Shown here: in pieces, positions 10,797-24,572 of the stretch
Layout: each line of letters starts with the position of its first letter
How positions within the stretch are numbered: the first letter of the stretch is position 1
Source: Hyperoodon ampullatus
Lineage: Eukaryota; Chordata; Mammalia; Artiodactyla; Ziphiidae
Direction: 5' to 3'
Assembly: GCA_949752795.1 (NCBI GenBank)
Contig: OX457074.1
Location: 7,515,527 to 7,579,526, forward strand
Length of the DNA: 64,000 bases
Notes under the pieces: model-generated
Seen by the model: only the letters and a program-made list of their open reading frames with translations
Databases searched by the model: none
What the model was told of the DNA's origin: nothing
Translations under genes and position numbers: made by a program

Positions 10797-11118
10797 AGGC
10801 TCCTGTGAGCGGGAAGGGAGCTGGTGGACGCTCCCCATCTCACAGCCTGTTTCTTCATATCCAAGTGGGCATCATCAAGGTCCCTTCCCCAGTCCCTGAG
10901 CCCCTCGGGCGCGCGCCCGGCCTCTCTGCCTTCTGGGAGACTGCTCCCGGGGGCTCGCTTGCTCCCTTCCTATCGTCGCGCATCTCTGAGTCCCTCCCGA
11001 CTTCGATGCTCCTGTTCTGTGCGGCCCCCACTCCTCCGCTTCCCGCAACCGCTCCTCGCAGGAAACACTGCACTGAGAGGCTCCTTCAGTCTCACCCAGA
11101 GGCGACACTGCAGTGAAA

Positions 11119-11220
11119 GGCCCCAGGCATCCCCCTCACCAGTCAAGAGTGGAAGAGGGAGCACGGCTGGGGGACCCCAGGTGTCAGTTTCAGGAAGTGG
11201 TGAGGGGGATGCCTGGGGCC
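11119..11220. repeat. Perfect 23-bp inverted repeat with 56-base loop
   Basis: Bases 11119-11141 are the exact reverse complement of 11198-11220. The sequence lies in the region transcribed for CCDC200, so the RNA could form a long hairpin. The mirror is 51805-51906. Confidence 0.9.
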
Positions 11221-11823
11221 TCCAGAGCCTCTGGGTTGTCTCTGCGACGTGGAAAGGCTGAGACCCGGGGAGGAAGAGGCCTGTGGATTTGGGGGGGGGG
11301 GCAAGTCCCCCTCTTCCCCAGGTCAGGTGTCCTGTGCCTGAGGCTACAGTCCTCCTTTCCTCTGAGTTCTTTCTCTCCATCCCTTCCAACCGTCCTCCGT
11401 TCAACAGCGGAGTGCCCACAGTGGACCAGGCATGACACCGGACTTGGGGGAGGCCCCTGCGTGCCACTGCTTCCTGATGCTGCCCCAGGTCCCGGGTCTG
11501 CTCTGGTGTGATGCGATCCACGCTTCCCCAGGTGCATCTCAATAAGCATCGGCCGGGAGGAAGGGCTGGTGTCTCCGGTGAGAGTCGTAAACCTGAGCCC
11601 CCAGCAGGCCTATCACTGCTAAATAAGGGCCGGTGGTGGAGCGGTAGACCTGGGGGCCCGAGGCCAGGTTCCCCCATTGGCTCTGCCTGGAGAAGCGTGG
11701 AATTGCCCTCCACTTTCTTCTCGCACCCTCTCCATCCTCTTCGTGGGTCTTCCCGCCCCCTCCCCCTCATCTCGGTCTCACGGGAGCCCAGCCAGCCTCT
11801 TGATTCTTTTTTTTTTTTTTTAA

Positions 11824-12130
11824 AGAAGATGTTGGGTGTAGGAGTTTATCAATTAATGTATTTATTTTGGCTGTGTTGGGTCTTCGTTTCTGTGCGAGGG
11901 CTTCCCCTAGTTGTGGCAAGCGGGGACCATTCTTCATCGCGGTGCGCGGGCCTCCACTATCGCGGCCTCCTTTGTTGTGGAGCACAGGCTCCAGATGCGC
12001 AGACTCAGTAGTTGTGGCTCACGGACCTAGTTGCTCCGCGGCATGTGGGATCTTCCCGGACCAGGGCTCGAACCCGTGTCCCCTGCACTGGCAGGCAGAT
12101 TCTCAACCACTGTGCCACCGGGGAAGCCCC
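11824..12130 (-). repeat. CHR-1 type SINE, nearly full length
   Basis: Antisense tRNA-derived SINE. The head ggcttccccggtggcacag is at the 12130 end, followed by box B-like ggttcgagccc and the CHR-1 body (agcaactaggtccgtgagcc), with an A/T-rich tail at 11810-11830. It lies downstream of the last recognised CCDC200 coding exon. The mirror is 50895-51201 (+). Confidence 0.85.
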
Positions 12131-12172
12131 AGCCCCTTGATTCTTTCCAGGAAGAACTCACGTTATTCCCAG

Positions 12173-15300
<3,128 letters not shown>

Positions 15301-15596
15301 AGCACCCCACCACCGCCTGTCTTGGGAAGGAGTTGGGTGTTCTTCCCAAGCCTCCTAGAGAGCATCTGTACCTTTCTCTCCAGGGCCCTGGGCAGGTAGA
15401 AGACACCTTTCCACCTTAGCCTTGCGTTTCAGTGGACCCCGGGGACAATCCCCGAGTGGCCTGGCTTTCCTCTCTGGTTTCCTTCTCCTACCCTTCCCAG
15501 GATTCCAGCCTCCTCATCTGGGCCTCTGCTGACCCCTCCCTTCCCTCCTCCCTCGGTCCTCCGTCTCCCCCGCCGTGCTGACTCAAGAACATACAG

Positions 15597-15728
15597 GGAC
15601 TTCCCTGGCGGTCCAGTGGTTGGGACTCCGCGCCTCCACTGCAGTGGGCTCAGGTTCCATCCCTGGTTGGGGAACTAAGAGCCCGCGTGCCGCGTGGTGT
15701 GGCCACAGAAGGAAAAAAGAAAAAGAAA
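15597..15728 (+). repeat. Bov-tA-like SINE
   Basis: Starts gggacttccctggcggtcc, includes ggttccatccctggttgggg, ends in an A-rich tail. The mirror is 47297-47428 (-). Confidence 0.75.
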
Positions 15729-15799
15729 ATCGGAGACCCAGCCAGCTCTCACTGGGGTCTGAGCTCTGTGAAGGCAAAGTGGCTTATTAGAAAGTATCC

Positions 15800-16010
15800 T
15801 GGGGCTTCCGCGGTGGCGCAGTGGTTGGGAGTCTGCCTGCCGATGCGGGGGACACGGGTTCGTGCCCCGGTCCGGGAGGATCCCACATGCCGCGGAGCGG
15901 CTGGGCCCGTGAGCCATGGCCGCTGAGCCTGCGCGTCCGGAGCCTGTGCTTCGCAACTGGAGAGGCCGCAGCGTGAGAGGCCCGCGTACCACAGAAAGGA
16001 AAAGTAAATA
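15800..16010 (+). repeat. CHR-2 type SINE
   Basis: Starts ggggcttccgcggtggcgca and carries the CHR-2 signature gccgcggagcggctgggccc and gagaggcccgcgtaccac before an A-rich tail. The mirror is 47015-47225 (-). Confidence 0.85.
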
Positions 16011-16069
16011 ATAATAAGAAGAAAGTACCCTGGTTCTGGGGATTTAATATGCTGGGCTCAAGCCTACCT

Positions 16070-16255
16070 TCTCTCTCTTCCTCTGACCCTGGACTCAGCT
16101 TACCTCTCTGGGCCTCAGTTTCCTTGCCTGGAAAACCAGAAGGGTAGCACTTGTTACCTTCCTCACAGGGTTCACACAGGACCACGTGGGTCCATGCATG
16201 AGGGGTATGTGAAATGAAATATAAAGTTGCTCAGCTACAGGTTGGTATTATTTAT
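16070..16255 (+). repeat. MIR element
   Basis: Contains tctctgggcctcagtttcct and gttaccttcctcacagggtt, sense MIR landmarks. The mirror is about 46770-46955. Confidence 0.7.
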
Positions 16256-16259
16256 TATC

Positions 16260-17040
16260 CTACCTGATTTGCATCCTGTTGGGGAGGAAAAATTCGTCCT
16301 CTAGCCTTCTAGGTTCTGTGGCTGGCCTAACGACCAAACTGACATCGGACAGACTAATAGGAGAAAAACAAGTATAATTACATATGTTCGGGGATCCCAT
16401 AAGGATATGAGACCGAAGGGCAGCTGAGGCTTGCATGCCGTCCCGAGCTAAAGGAATGCGATAAGGGCCTAGGGCTTCAAAGCAGAGAAGGGTGAGTCAC
16501 CGGACCAAAAGAAGGGTAACGGGATGTTTGCCCTGCTGTGCAGATGGGTCTCTCAGGTCAAAGTTGTCTCTGATAGTAACTCTCTCTGAGGCAGGCCCCT
16601 ATCTAAATTCTTTTAGGCAGTTGAGGGGGAGGTAAAAAGCTCTTCCCGTGTCTTTGGGGCCTCCGTGGCCTTCGACCCGAATAACCCCACCCCAGGCCAG
16701 AGTGGCACATTCTGGGGGGAGACTCATTTTGAACTCCTTGGGTGTCCAGGAGGTGGAGTGGCCAGGGGAGGGTGTCATTTCATGAAGCCCAGGGAAAGGC
16801 TTCTGGGGGCAGGGACTGGGTAGACGGTGGGTCTTTCCCCAAAGAGATAAATTCTTCTAGAAACAGCAGAGGCTGGGTCCAACTGGAAGCAAGAGAAGGG
16901 TACAGGTGAAGAAGGGGCTTCCACCCAGCCTCAGCCTCAGGCACTGTTGATGGGGGAGGGAGGGTGCGGGGTGCGGCCCTTGACCCTGAAAACAGGTTCA
17001 AACAGAGAGTCTGAACCTCAAACAGAGAGTCTGTCTGTCG
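16260..17040 (+). other. Intergenic sequence, probably an old repeat, unassigned
   Basis: No gene is seen. Composition and the stretch around cagactaataggagaaaaac suggest an old dispersed element (possibly LTR-derived), but I cannot name it. A local duplication of caaacagagagtctg occurs at about 16998-17035. Confidence 0.3.
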
Positions 17041-17044
17041 ATTC

Positions 17045-17220
17045 AGGCAGCCAGTCGAGTGGAGTCATCTAGCGCTCTGGAGTCAAACAGACGCAGGTTC
17101 AGTCCTGCCCGTGTCACCGACCGCCTGGGGGAACTTGGGCAGGTCACTCAGCGTGTCTGGGCCTTTCGTCTGAAGGTTGTCAGAAGACACTAGAGGATGC
17201 TTGGGAAGTGCCCGCCGTCA
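17045..17220 (+). repeat. MIR element
   Basis: Contains ggagtcaaacagacgcaggt then cttgggcaggtcactcagcg, sense MIR core. The mirror is about 45805-45980. Confidence 0.75.
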
Positions 17221-17889
17221 CGGTGGGCATCTGGCTGTGGCCAGCTGCTAGGGGTGCGCCAGCTCTGCTGAGGGTCCAGTGGGACGTGAGCCTTGCTAGA
17301 AACCTTTCTCCCTTTTTCAAAGACGGTGCTACTCCGTTCTCCTCGTCCTAGCGCCCAGGGATGTCATTTGCGACAAGAGATACACAAGTTTCTCCAGATA
17401 CAAAAAATGAAATGGAGGCTTGTCACTGGACATTTATTTTCGCAGCACATTTATCTTCCTATAAACGAATTCTGCAACTATGTAGGTGGAAAGTGCCTAT
17501 TTTACGAGAAAGGGAAAGAGAAAGGCACTTGACTGTCTCAGTCATTAAATGGGCAAAAGAGGAAGTGGGTTCCTGTTGGTATCTCTTCCTCCCTCGATTT
17601 GCCTCTTACTGTCCTCCTACCTTAGGAAGGACAGGGCTCAGATGTGGAGACGCTCAGGGTGGGGGAGGTGGGCTGGGCTGAACCTGGGGAACTGTTTCCA
17701 ACCCTCTGAGCCAGTGGTCCTGCGAGAGGAGGGATTTTCAGGGCAGATCTGCCAAGACCGCGCCCTCCCCACTCTCCTCTCCCTTTCTGAGCCCCTCTCA
17801 TGCCTTTCCTGTGCACGCTGCCTCTCGCACACCCGCCTCTGACCTCAGAACTCCTTCCGGCTCTAGATTCTACTCCGTAGCCCACTCCA
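17221..17889 (+). other. Intergenic sequence without recognised feature
   Basis: No convincing exon, RNA gene or named repeat; short open frames lack coding character. Confidence 0.4.
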
Positions 17890-17989
17890 CCCCTGTCAAT
17901 ATGGATTTTAGCTCATATCGGCCCTCAGGGAACTTCCAGTGCTGTCAACTGATTGTAGCCACTTGCATGCTGGAGTCCAGCTCCAGCGA

Positions 17990-18640
17990 GTCCAGGGATA
18001 CCCGAGGGATGGATAGCGTCGGAGAAGGAAATAATTCTATTACACTTCTTAAAGTATCAGCATTGCATGTTTCTCTTTCTCATGTCTTTATTCTTCATTC
18101 TTCTTCTATTGTTTACAATCACAGGTTTATATATTGTAGTTGATTACATTACCAATACGTGGCCAAACAATCTTAGCACAATCAAACCTCAAAATGTTCT
18201 ATAAAGATTAAAAAAAAAAATCCCCTAGTTTCTAGATGTCCTATTAAAATATTTCCCCAAGTTCCCATTAATCACAGGTTATTTCTTAGTAACCAAGCCA
18301 AGCAGTTATATGATTACTTTAATTGTAAAAGTTGGAGCTACTTGTTCCTATTTCTCTACTTGCATGGGCAACCTTTTACAATGGTTCCATGAAAATATTT
18401 ACAATATACCCTGCATGCCCTTTCTCGTTGTTTCCTTCAACTGAGACAGTGTTTTCTCCCTATCCTAGCAACCAATTCTGCTCTAGTCATTTGCTTTTCT
18501 ATAATTAATCTTCCTTTATAATAGAACCATAAATTTCCTATGTCATCAGGAACTCCAGCCCATGGCCATAACTCCATACTAGAGGGTGTTTCTCATAAAA
18601 ACATCCCCTTAGTTCCAGGCTCTTAATTCTTTACCCATTT
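17990..18640 (-). repeat. Possible LTR-derived segment
   Basis: AT-rich block. On the - strand a TATA-like tatataaa is followed about 40 bases later by AATAAA, then about 75 bases of purine-rich sequence, an arrangement seen in retroviral LTRs. In the mirror these lie at 44892-44899 and 44933-44938. No coding remains or terminal repeat pair is identified, so the call is weak. Confidence 0.3.
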
Positions 18641-18914
18641 CCCCGGGGCCTTAGTGGGTACTTCCCATTCTATGGTAGTTTCAGGAGGGGGAGTCCTAGA
18701 GGAATTTTTCTTTCACATGGAGCAACATCCCCCCAAAATTGCCCCTGTAGGTAAATTTATTATCATAAAACATAACAACGGAGCTGTAGTCCACCTTCCT
18801 GGCACGGCGCTGCCTTGCAGTTTCGCCTTCCGTTGCTCATGACTTTGTCATGGTGCAATGGCTCCAGGATGGCTTCCGACACTTGCACATTGCGTTTCTA
18901 ATAGAGCTTGTTAT

Positions 18915-19165
18915 CCTACAAGACCCAGACTCTTTTGCCGTGGAAAGAACAGGGTATGGTTAGAAGCGTGGGCCAGGTACATCGTATGAACCACCGGCTG
19001 CATTATGTATCAGGCGCGCGAATGGGATCTAGCGGCGGCTCTACCGCTCTGATCAGTCTCCTCCCCTGCAGGGTAGGGGTAATACTAATACCTCCATCCT
19101 AGAGGTGTTGTGATGACGGAAGGAAATAATCCGTGTCACCCATCGGGTTCAATAAACAGAGGCTT
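18915..19165 (+). repeat. MIR element
   Basis: MIR-like pattern with gtaatactaatacctccatc and gtgttgtgatgacggaagga then cggattcaataaac-like end. The mirror is about 43860-44110. Confidence 0.5.
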
Positions 19166-20368
19166 TTATTATTACAGTAGTTCACGAATTTGAGATGCCA
19201 TCTTTTGTGAGAGGTACCATTATTTTACCTAGCCCTCAGAAAGACAGGACGAAAGAAACAAGGAAAGACGTGCTGCGACGTAAACAGCGACAGTGCTTTA
19301 TCCTGGCATCGAATGTGAGACGCATCCTGGTTCCTGAGATGTAAAGATGTGAAAAAGATGGGCATCCTGGAATGGACAAAATCAGGCATCACTGTGGAGC
19401 GTGACGCCGCCTTCTGTTGGGGGCTGTTGAAAGACCGAAAGGAAAATGTGGGGATTTGCTGGCCTCCGTAATGGCAGGCAGGCAAGTTGTGAAAAGCCCA
19501 GTTCTCGGTTGAGTCTAACCAGTTTGATGGATCCAGTCTAGCTGGGCAGGAAACTTGCTCTCCAGCGCACAGACTCTTACGTTGTAGCGCCAGGACCCCG
19601 AGCACATTCGGGGTGGGGGCAGGGGGGTGAGGAGCAGACGGTCTGCTGGTCCACGCACACCCCTGATGCCGTTGCTGGGAAAAACAATCTCCCTTTCCGA
19701 CTGCAAAGTCAGACAGACCGATCCGGTTCTGTTGCTAGTCCTAAGAGTGAAAGCTTTTGTTCTGTGACTGGGAAGCCAAGGAGAAGGCGGGAGAAAGGAG
19801 AATTGAGGGCGAGAGGGCGGGGTCAGAGAGGAGGGAGAGGAGGTCAGAGAAAACAAAATGGTATCTCCCTCCCTGTCTCTTCAACTAGGGAAAGCTGACA
19901 AGTGATGAAAAGAAACCTGAGGGAGCCGTCCAAGAGGTCAGGGTAAAACTTGAGGTGAAGGCAGGGCTGCTGCAGGGCCAGGAGAAACAGATGCAGTGAG
20001 GCCTGGACTTGAAGACGCTGTCCTCCCCAGCCGGCAGGGCACCCAGCAGACCTCTGATGCCCAGGGATGGAACACTTAGAAGCACCTGGAGTTGGCAGCC
20101 TTGGCACGGGCAGACCTTATCTGAGTGTGCAAGGCTTCCCCGGCAGCAAAGAGCAGTGGATGTGGTTGAGTGGCAGCCAGAGGAGAGGAAGGGAAGAACA
20201 CGGCAGATGCCCCTTGCGGACCACAGGGACGAGGTCATGTTCACCTGTGTGACCCCAGGACCCACACAGTGACAGGCACAGAGTTAGGTGTGATACCAGA
20301 GAATCAGTTGAATCAAGACTCTTAAAAACAGGATATCAGAAGATTGTTTTTTAAAAAAAGAGAAGTCC
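19166..20368 (+). other. Intergenic sequence without recognised feature
   Basis: Unique-looking sequence; no exon with splice sites or RNA gene was recognised. Confidence 0.4.
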
Positions 20369-20576
20369 AGGGCTTCCCTGGTGGCGCAGTGGTTGGGAGT
20401 CCGCCTGCCGATGCAGGGGACACGGGTTCGTGCCCCGGTCCGGGAGGATCCCGCATGCCGCGGAGCGGCTGGGCCCGTGGGCCGTGGCCGCTGAGCCTGC
20501 CCGTCCGGAGCCTGTGCTCCGCAGCGGGAGAGGCCGCAGCGGTGAGAGGCCCGCATACCGCAAAAAAAAAAAAAGA
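20369..20576 (+). repeat. CHR-2 type SINE
   Basis: Full head gggcttccctggtggcgcag, internal gggttcgtgccccggtccgg, end gagaggcccgcataccgc and poly(A). It is directly followed by GA- and TA-repeats. The mirror is 42449-42656 (-). Confidence 0.92.
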
Positions 20577-20586
20577 GAGAGAGAAG

Positions 20587-20588
<2 letters not shown>

Positions 20589-20642
<54 letters not shown>
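20589..20642 (+). repeat. (TA)n microsatellite, 54 bases
   Basis: Uninterrupted TA/AT repeat after the SINE tail. The mirror (42389-42436) has 48 bases, one of the few differences between the arms here. Confidence 0.95.
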
Positions 20643-20650
<8 letters not shown>

Positions 20651-20669
20651 TTTTTAATATGATAAATTT

Positions 20670-21160
20670 GGCATCTGAAACTGATGAGAAGATGGACTAT
20701 TTCATATATGAAATTGGGACAACTGGGTAGCCATCCAGACAAAATAAAGTCAGATCTATACCTGAACTCAAATACTAGGACAAATGTGAAGTAGGTTAGA
20801 GATGGAAACGCAAAAAGATCAACAGTTCAAAAGGCGGTGGGCAGGGGATAGGAACGTGCAGCTCACAGAAAATAATAATGGATCTCAAGCACGTGAAAAG
20901 CTGTACAACCTTGCTCGTAGTGAGAGACAACATTGGATATTATGCAAAAGTTTGATAACATGATGGTTGGGCAAGGCTGTGGGAAACAGTCACTGGTTGA
21001 GAAGTGGGCACTGGTTGTGCCCTTCCAGTCTCTGTCTCTGGCTGATCGTTTCCAACTCCCTGGCAGCAATGATAACTGGGTCCATAGTGAGATTGTAGGA
21101 CACTTGGACAAAGGCTCACCAGCCAGCCACGTCCTGGTGTTGCCTGAACTTTTGTAGGCT
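20670..21160 (+). repeat. L1 fragment (ORF2 3' region)
   Basis: Sense L1-like sequence, for example cgcaaaaagatcaacagttc, aaaagtttgataacatgatg and ggttgggcaaggctgtggga, resembling the end of old L1 ORF2. No intact frame. The mirror is 41871-42361. Confidence 0.55.
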
Positions 21161-21884
21161 AGGCACTTTGGTCTGTACACATGGACGTGAGCTGGCTGAG
21201 GGGCACTGACTCACGTTCACTGAACTCACGAGAAGCTGGTGCGTGAATTAGAATGCTAAGTCGTTAGTGTACAAAGGGAGATACTCCTTTGCAATGACAG
21301 AACATGCATGTCTGCAATCCAAGGTCCCTCATTCTAAAGATCAAAATACCTAGGAAGCTAAATTGGTGAGCACAAGATGACCTGATAAACACGGAAGCAA
21401 GCAGAAATGTAGTGGGACACAGTGAGGGTTGTAATAATTACCACGAGCCAGGAGGTCTGCTCATCTCTTTCTGTGTGGACAAATCGCATTATTTAATATT
21501 GACGCATTCGGGTGTTCGACCAAATTCATGTGTTCGTGTGTCTAGTGTTATGTCAGGCCCTATTCTAAGCACTGAGGAGATCAATGTGGACAAAACAGAC
21601 AAAGTTCCCTGCTCTGGAGCTTACATGCCGTTAGGCTAGAAGGCAATAAAGAAATAAATGTGTAAGATGTCGGGTGACATGTGCTATGGAGTCAAATAAA
21701 ACCAGGTGAATGAGGGAAGATTAAGCACAGGACTATATGTTAATAGTCTCATTTTTCTAGACGAAGAGGGTAAGCTACAGAGAAGTGAGTTGCCTGTGAT
21801 ATTTTCCCTTATGTTTGGTACTTACAGGGGTACCATATTCTAGGCGTGTCTCGTAATTCTTAAGATTATGTCTAATAATTTCTC
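21161..21884 (+). other. Intergenic sequence with L2-like fragment
   Basis: At about 21555-21640, ccctattctaagcactgagg and caaaacagacaaagttccct resemble an L2-type repeat end. The rest is unassigned. Confidence 0.4.
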
Positions 21885-22330
21885 ATTTCCTTATCTCCAA
21901 TTTACAGGTAATGTGGCTCCATCGAAGACAGACTGTTGAGCGGGGAGGCCAAGTCACGCACCAGGTCACACGATTATTAACAGGTAGAGAGGGATTAGAG
22001 ACTAGGTGTTCCAAGTCTCTGCTCTTAACCGCTGCACCAGACAGCTTGTTCCTGTCTCTCTTCAGACAGGCCTGTGTGTCAGGCTCGGCAACACTTCCTC
22101 TCATGGTGGGCGGGACACCCAAGAACCACTTCTCTTTCTTTTGGTGCCCTTTTCTAGGTCCCGCGCTCTTCGTAGATGGATCCGACCTCTTCCGCTAACT
22201 AGCTGTGTGGTCTTGGGCAAAGTTGCTCGCCGTCTCTGTGTCAACCGCTCCATCTGTAGGTAGACTTTGCAAGTCTGATAGAAGGAGAGCGCTTAGCGCA
22301 AAGCCCGGCCCAAACAATAAATGTTTCCTA
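21885..22330 (+). repeat. Two MIR fragments back to back
   Basis: About 21885-22035 is antisense MIR (tctccaatttacaggtaatg, caagtcacgcaccaggtcac). About 22185-22330 is sense MIR (ctagctgtgtggtcttgggc, caaacaataaatgtttcc). The mirror is about 40701-41146. Confidence 0.6.
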
Positions 22331-22978
22331 TTGTGTTGTTACAGGCAACACAGTTGCTCAGTTGTTTCAGTGTCACAGCCATGACGCCTTCACTGGAACC
22401 TCGTTGGACACTAGGGCCCACATTCTAGACTACCAAACCAAGGTCGCCTCATTAGCTCCCTTTATACTCCCTCAACCCCACACGGTAGGCACTGAGGTTT
22501 CCACTTCTCAGCTGGGGAATTAAGGCTCTGGAGGTGAAGGAGTTTGCCCTGGTGGCCTGCAGCCGGGGCAGGGCGGGGGTCCTGACAACCAGGGCAGCAG
22601 TGCTCGCCGGGCGCGATCTCGGGTCCCAAGTTCTCTCCGCAGCCCCTGCCAGGCGACACCGGACAGGCACTCCTGGACTCCCAGCCTTCGACCGGGTCTT
22701 CGGCCTGGACAGAGTCAGCCCGTGGGACCCTATGGTCTTCACAGTGAAGACCAGATGACGTTTTTCGTACTCGGACCAGTCTGCTGCAAATCAGTTCCAC
22801 AGCCGCCCTCCTCTATTCTCCCAGCCCCAATTCCCCTGAATTCTGTGTTTACGCGAGAGCCGGTGCCAAAGAAGAGGTCCGCCCCAGCCCAGCCTCCGCT
22901 CATGCGCGCGGAGGCGGTTCCGAGGACTGGGCGGATCAACCCGCGCGGCTACACCTACCCGCGCGGAAAGGGCGGGGC

Positions 22979-22986
22979 ATGCAAAT
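22979..22986 (+). promoter_or_regulatory. DSE octamer of U2 copy A
   Basis: Perfect octamer atgcaaat at -233 from U2 copy A, with an adjacent GC box gggcgggg at 22970-22977. This is the Oct-1/Sp1 enhancer layout of vertebrate U2 genes. Confidence 0.85.
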
Positions 22987-23154
22987 TGAAAATGGCGCTC
23001 CCGCCCGAGGACGACGAAGCTACCGCAGGTACAGGATTCCTCTTCTACAATGCAGAGAATAAAAAATCTTCACGAGAGTGTGGTGTGGTGCCACCCACAG
23101 TACTGTCACCGAAGCAAAGGAAGTGAGACCTCGAGTGAGCCGTGACAGGGGTCG

Positions 23155-23172
23155 CACTGAGTCTAATATGGA
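23155..23172 (+). promoter_or_regulatory. PSE-like element of U2 copy A
   Basis: The sequence actgagtctaatatggat at -57 to -40 occupies the position where SNAPc binds snRNA promoters. It is followed by gagagg as in mammalian U2 genes. No TATA box follows, as expected for RNA polymerase II snRNA genes. Confidence 0.6.
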
Positions 23173-23211
23173 TGAGAGGAGGACGGTGACAGCGATGGGC
23201 GGACACTAGGT

Positions 23212-23399
23212 ATCGCTTCTCGGCCTTTTGGCTAAGATCAAGTGTAGTATCTGTTCTTATCAGTTTAATATCTGATACGTCCTCTATCTGAGGACAATAT
23301 ATTAAATGGATTTTTGGAGCTGGGAGTCGGAATAGGAGCTTGCTCCGTCCGCTCCGCGCATCGACCTGGTATTGCAGTGTTTCCAGGACTGGTGCACCC
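23212..23399 (+). ncRNA. RNU2: U2 snRNA, copy A (left arm)
   Basis: 188 bases, the mature vertebrate U2 length. It begins atcgcttctcggccttttgg, unchanged over the 5' half, with the branch-point-pairing GTAGTA at residues 33-38 (23244-23249). It keeps stem IIa and an intact Sm site gatttttgg. Differences from mammalian U2 as I know it: T for C in the IIa loop (tatct), and gcagtgtttccaggact in stem-loop IV where the usual form is gcagtacctccaggaac. The pre-U2 3' hairpin (cccctcctgggg) and a 3' box follow. With octamer, PSE position and 3' box all kept, this copy is plausibly expressed. U2 acts in the spliceosome by pairing with the intron branch site. Confidence 0.93.
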
Positions 23400-23419
23400 C
23401 TCCTGGGGAAATAACTGGA

Positions 23420-23434
23420 GTTTAAAAAGTAAGA
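23420..23434 (+). terminator. 3' box of U2 copy A
   Basis: gtttaaaaagtaaga matches the snRNA 3' box GTTTN0-3AAARNNAGA and lies 20 bases after the mature 3' end; it directs Integrator cleavage. Confidence 0.85.
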
Positions 23435-24021
23435 ACTGTGTGTGTGTTTTCAGAGTGTACGGTTGTGGGTTTTTGTGTTCGTAGAGTGTAGTGCTTTTCC
23501 TGTGGTGGAAGTTTTTTGTGTCTGCTTTTTCCCTTGTAGATTCAAGTGCAGGTTACGGGTGATTGCGTTGTTTTCAAAAAGGCGCGTAATGATTAGTAGG
23601 AGGAAAGAGAAGGTTCGCTCTCTCTGACAACTAATTCACAATTTGCTACTGGGCAGCGGGAGAAGGGAAGAGTTTGTTTTCCCGTTGTGGAAAAACCCCA
23701 ACGCGCTTTTACGTCTTGTGAGGCTGTGGGGTGGTTGGGCTCTTCTTTCGGTCATCACCGGGGAGAAAGAAAAAAGAGTGGTCTCCGCACGGGGTTAAAT
23801 ACCTCCTTCCTAGTGTTACCATGAGAATTAAGTAAGAAGAAATGTGTGAGATACTCAGCCATGGGGCGGGCATACACTAAGTCCTCTGTCCCTCGTAGCC
23901 GTTAGTTTGGCCCGGGAAGCCAGTTTACTCTTCCTCAGAAAGCATACAGAGTATATAACACATTCACATTGAACACCGAAAAGTGCGCTCTTTTTCCCTG
24001 TGTGTGTGACTTGAGAAATCA
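23435..24021 (+). other. U2 intergenic spacer, no recognised feature
   Basis: Spacer 3' of U2 copy A; nothing coding is seen. Confidence 0.4.
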
Positions 24022-24572
24022 GTGCTTCTCAATTTTTAATGTGCACAGGGATCATACCCTGTGGACCTTACAAGAATGCAGATTCTGGTTCAGTGTGGGG
24101 GTCACGGACTGCGTTGTGCCCCCAAAGTTCGTATTTTGTAGCCCTATTGGGAGGGGAGGCCTCTGGGGCCGATGAGGTTAAGAAAAAAGGTGATGAGGGT
24201 TGGGGTCTTCGTGTTGGAATCAGCTCCCCAATGAGGGGAGGCACCGGAGAGCTTGTTCTTTCCCTCTCTCTCTAACCACATGAGGAGAGGGAGGGAAGTC
24301 CACCCCTCTGCAAGCCAAGAGAGGCATCTCCCCAGAACCCTGCCAGGTTGGCACCCTCCCTGATCGGGGCCTTCCAGGCTCCAGAAGTGTGAGAAAATAC
24401 ATTTCAGTTCTTTAAGCCACTGGCCTGTGTGGCACTTTTATTTTGGCAGCCCCGGCAGCCCTAAGACCGGAGGTCTGACTTGGTGCCTGCATCCTGCGTT
24501 TCTCACCAGCTCCTGGGCGATGCGGATGCTGCTGCTCACAGACCGCACTTTGAGCGGCAAAGGCCTAGAACA
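24022..24572 (+). repeat. MER5/MER20-like DNA element interrupted by another repeat
   Basis: Outer parts 24022-24096 (agtgcttctcaatttttaat, agaatgcagattctggttca) and about 24470-24572 (ctgggcgatgcggatgctgc, ccgcactttgagcggcaaag) together resemble one hAT-type fossil. The inner 24097-24469, with ttctttaagccactggcctg, looks like an inserted LTR/MaLR-like element. The mirror is 38459-39009. Confidence 0.45.

Larger units (their letters stand above)
9275..10800 (+). other. TMEM106A: TMEM106A 3' UTR and downstream region
   Basis: After the stop no AATAAA appears on the + strand until 10791-10796, which would give a 3' UTR of about 1.5 kb. It includes a CA/CG microsatellite at 9456-9510. If that site is used, the transcript overlaps the CCDC200 3' end by about 0.6 kb. 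Confidence 0.45.

Noticed and set aside
10970..11770. 266-residue open frame on the - strand (and its mirror at 51255-52055)
   Set aside because: It overlaps the CCDC200 non-coding 3' region and part of the 23-bp inverted repeat; low-complexity G/P/R-rich composition, no recognisable domain, no fitting splice structure.
15800..16010. tRNA-like box A/box B sequences in SINEs
   Set aside because: They belong to tRNA-derived SINE heads; no complete cloverleaf of a functional tRNA gene.
20322..20730. Open frames with IYIYIY or THTHTH repeats
   Set aside because: Translations of TA and CA microsatellites fused to SINE sequence.
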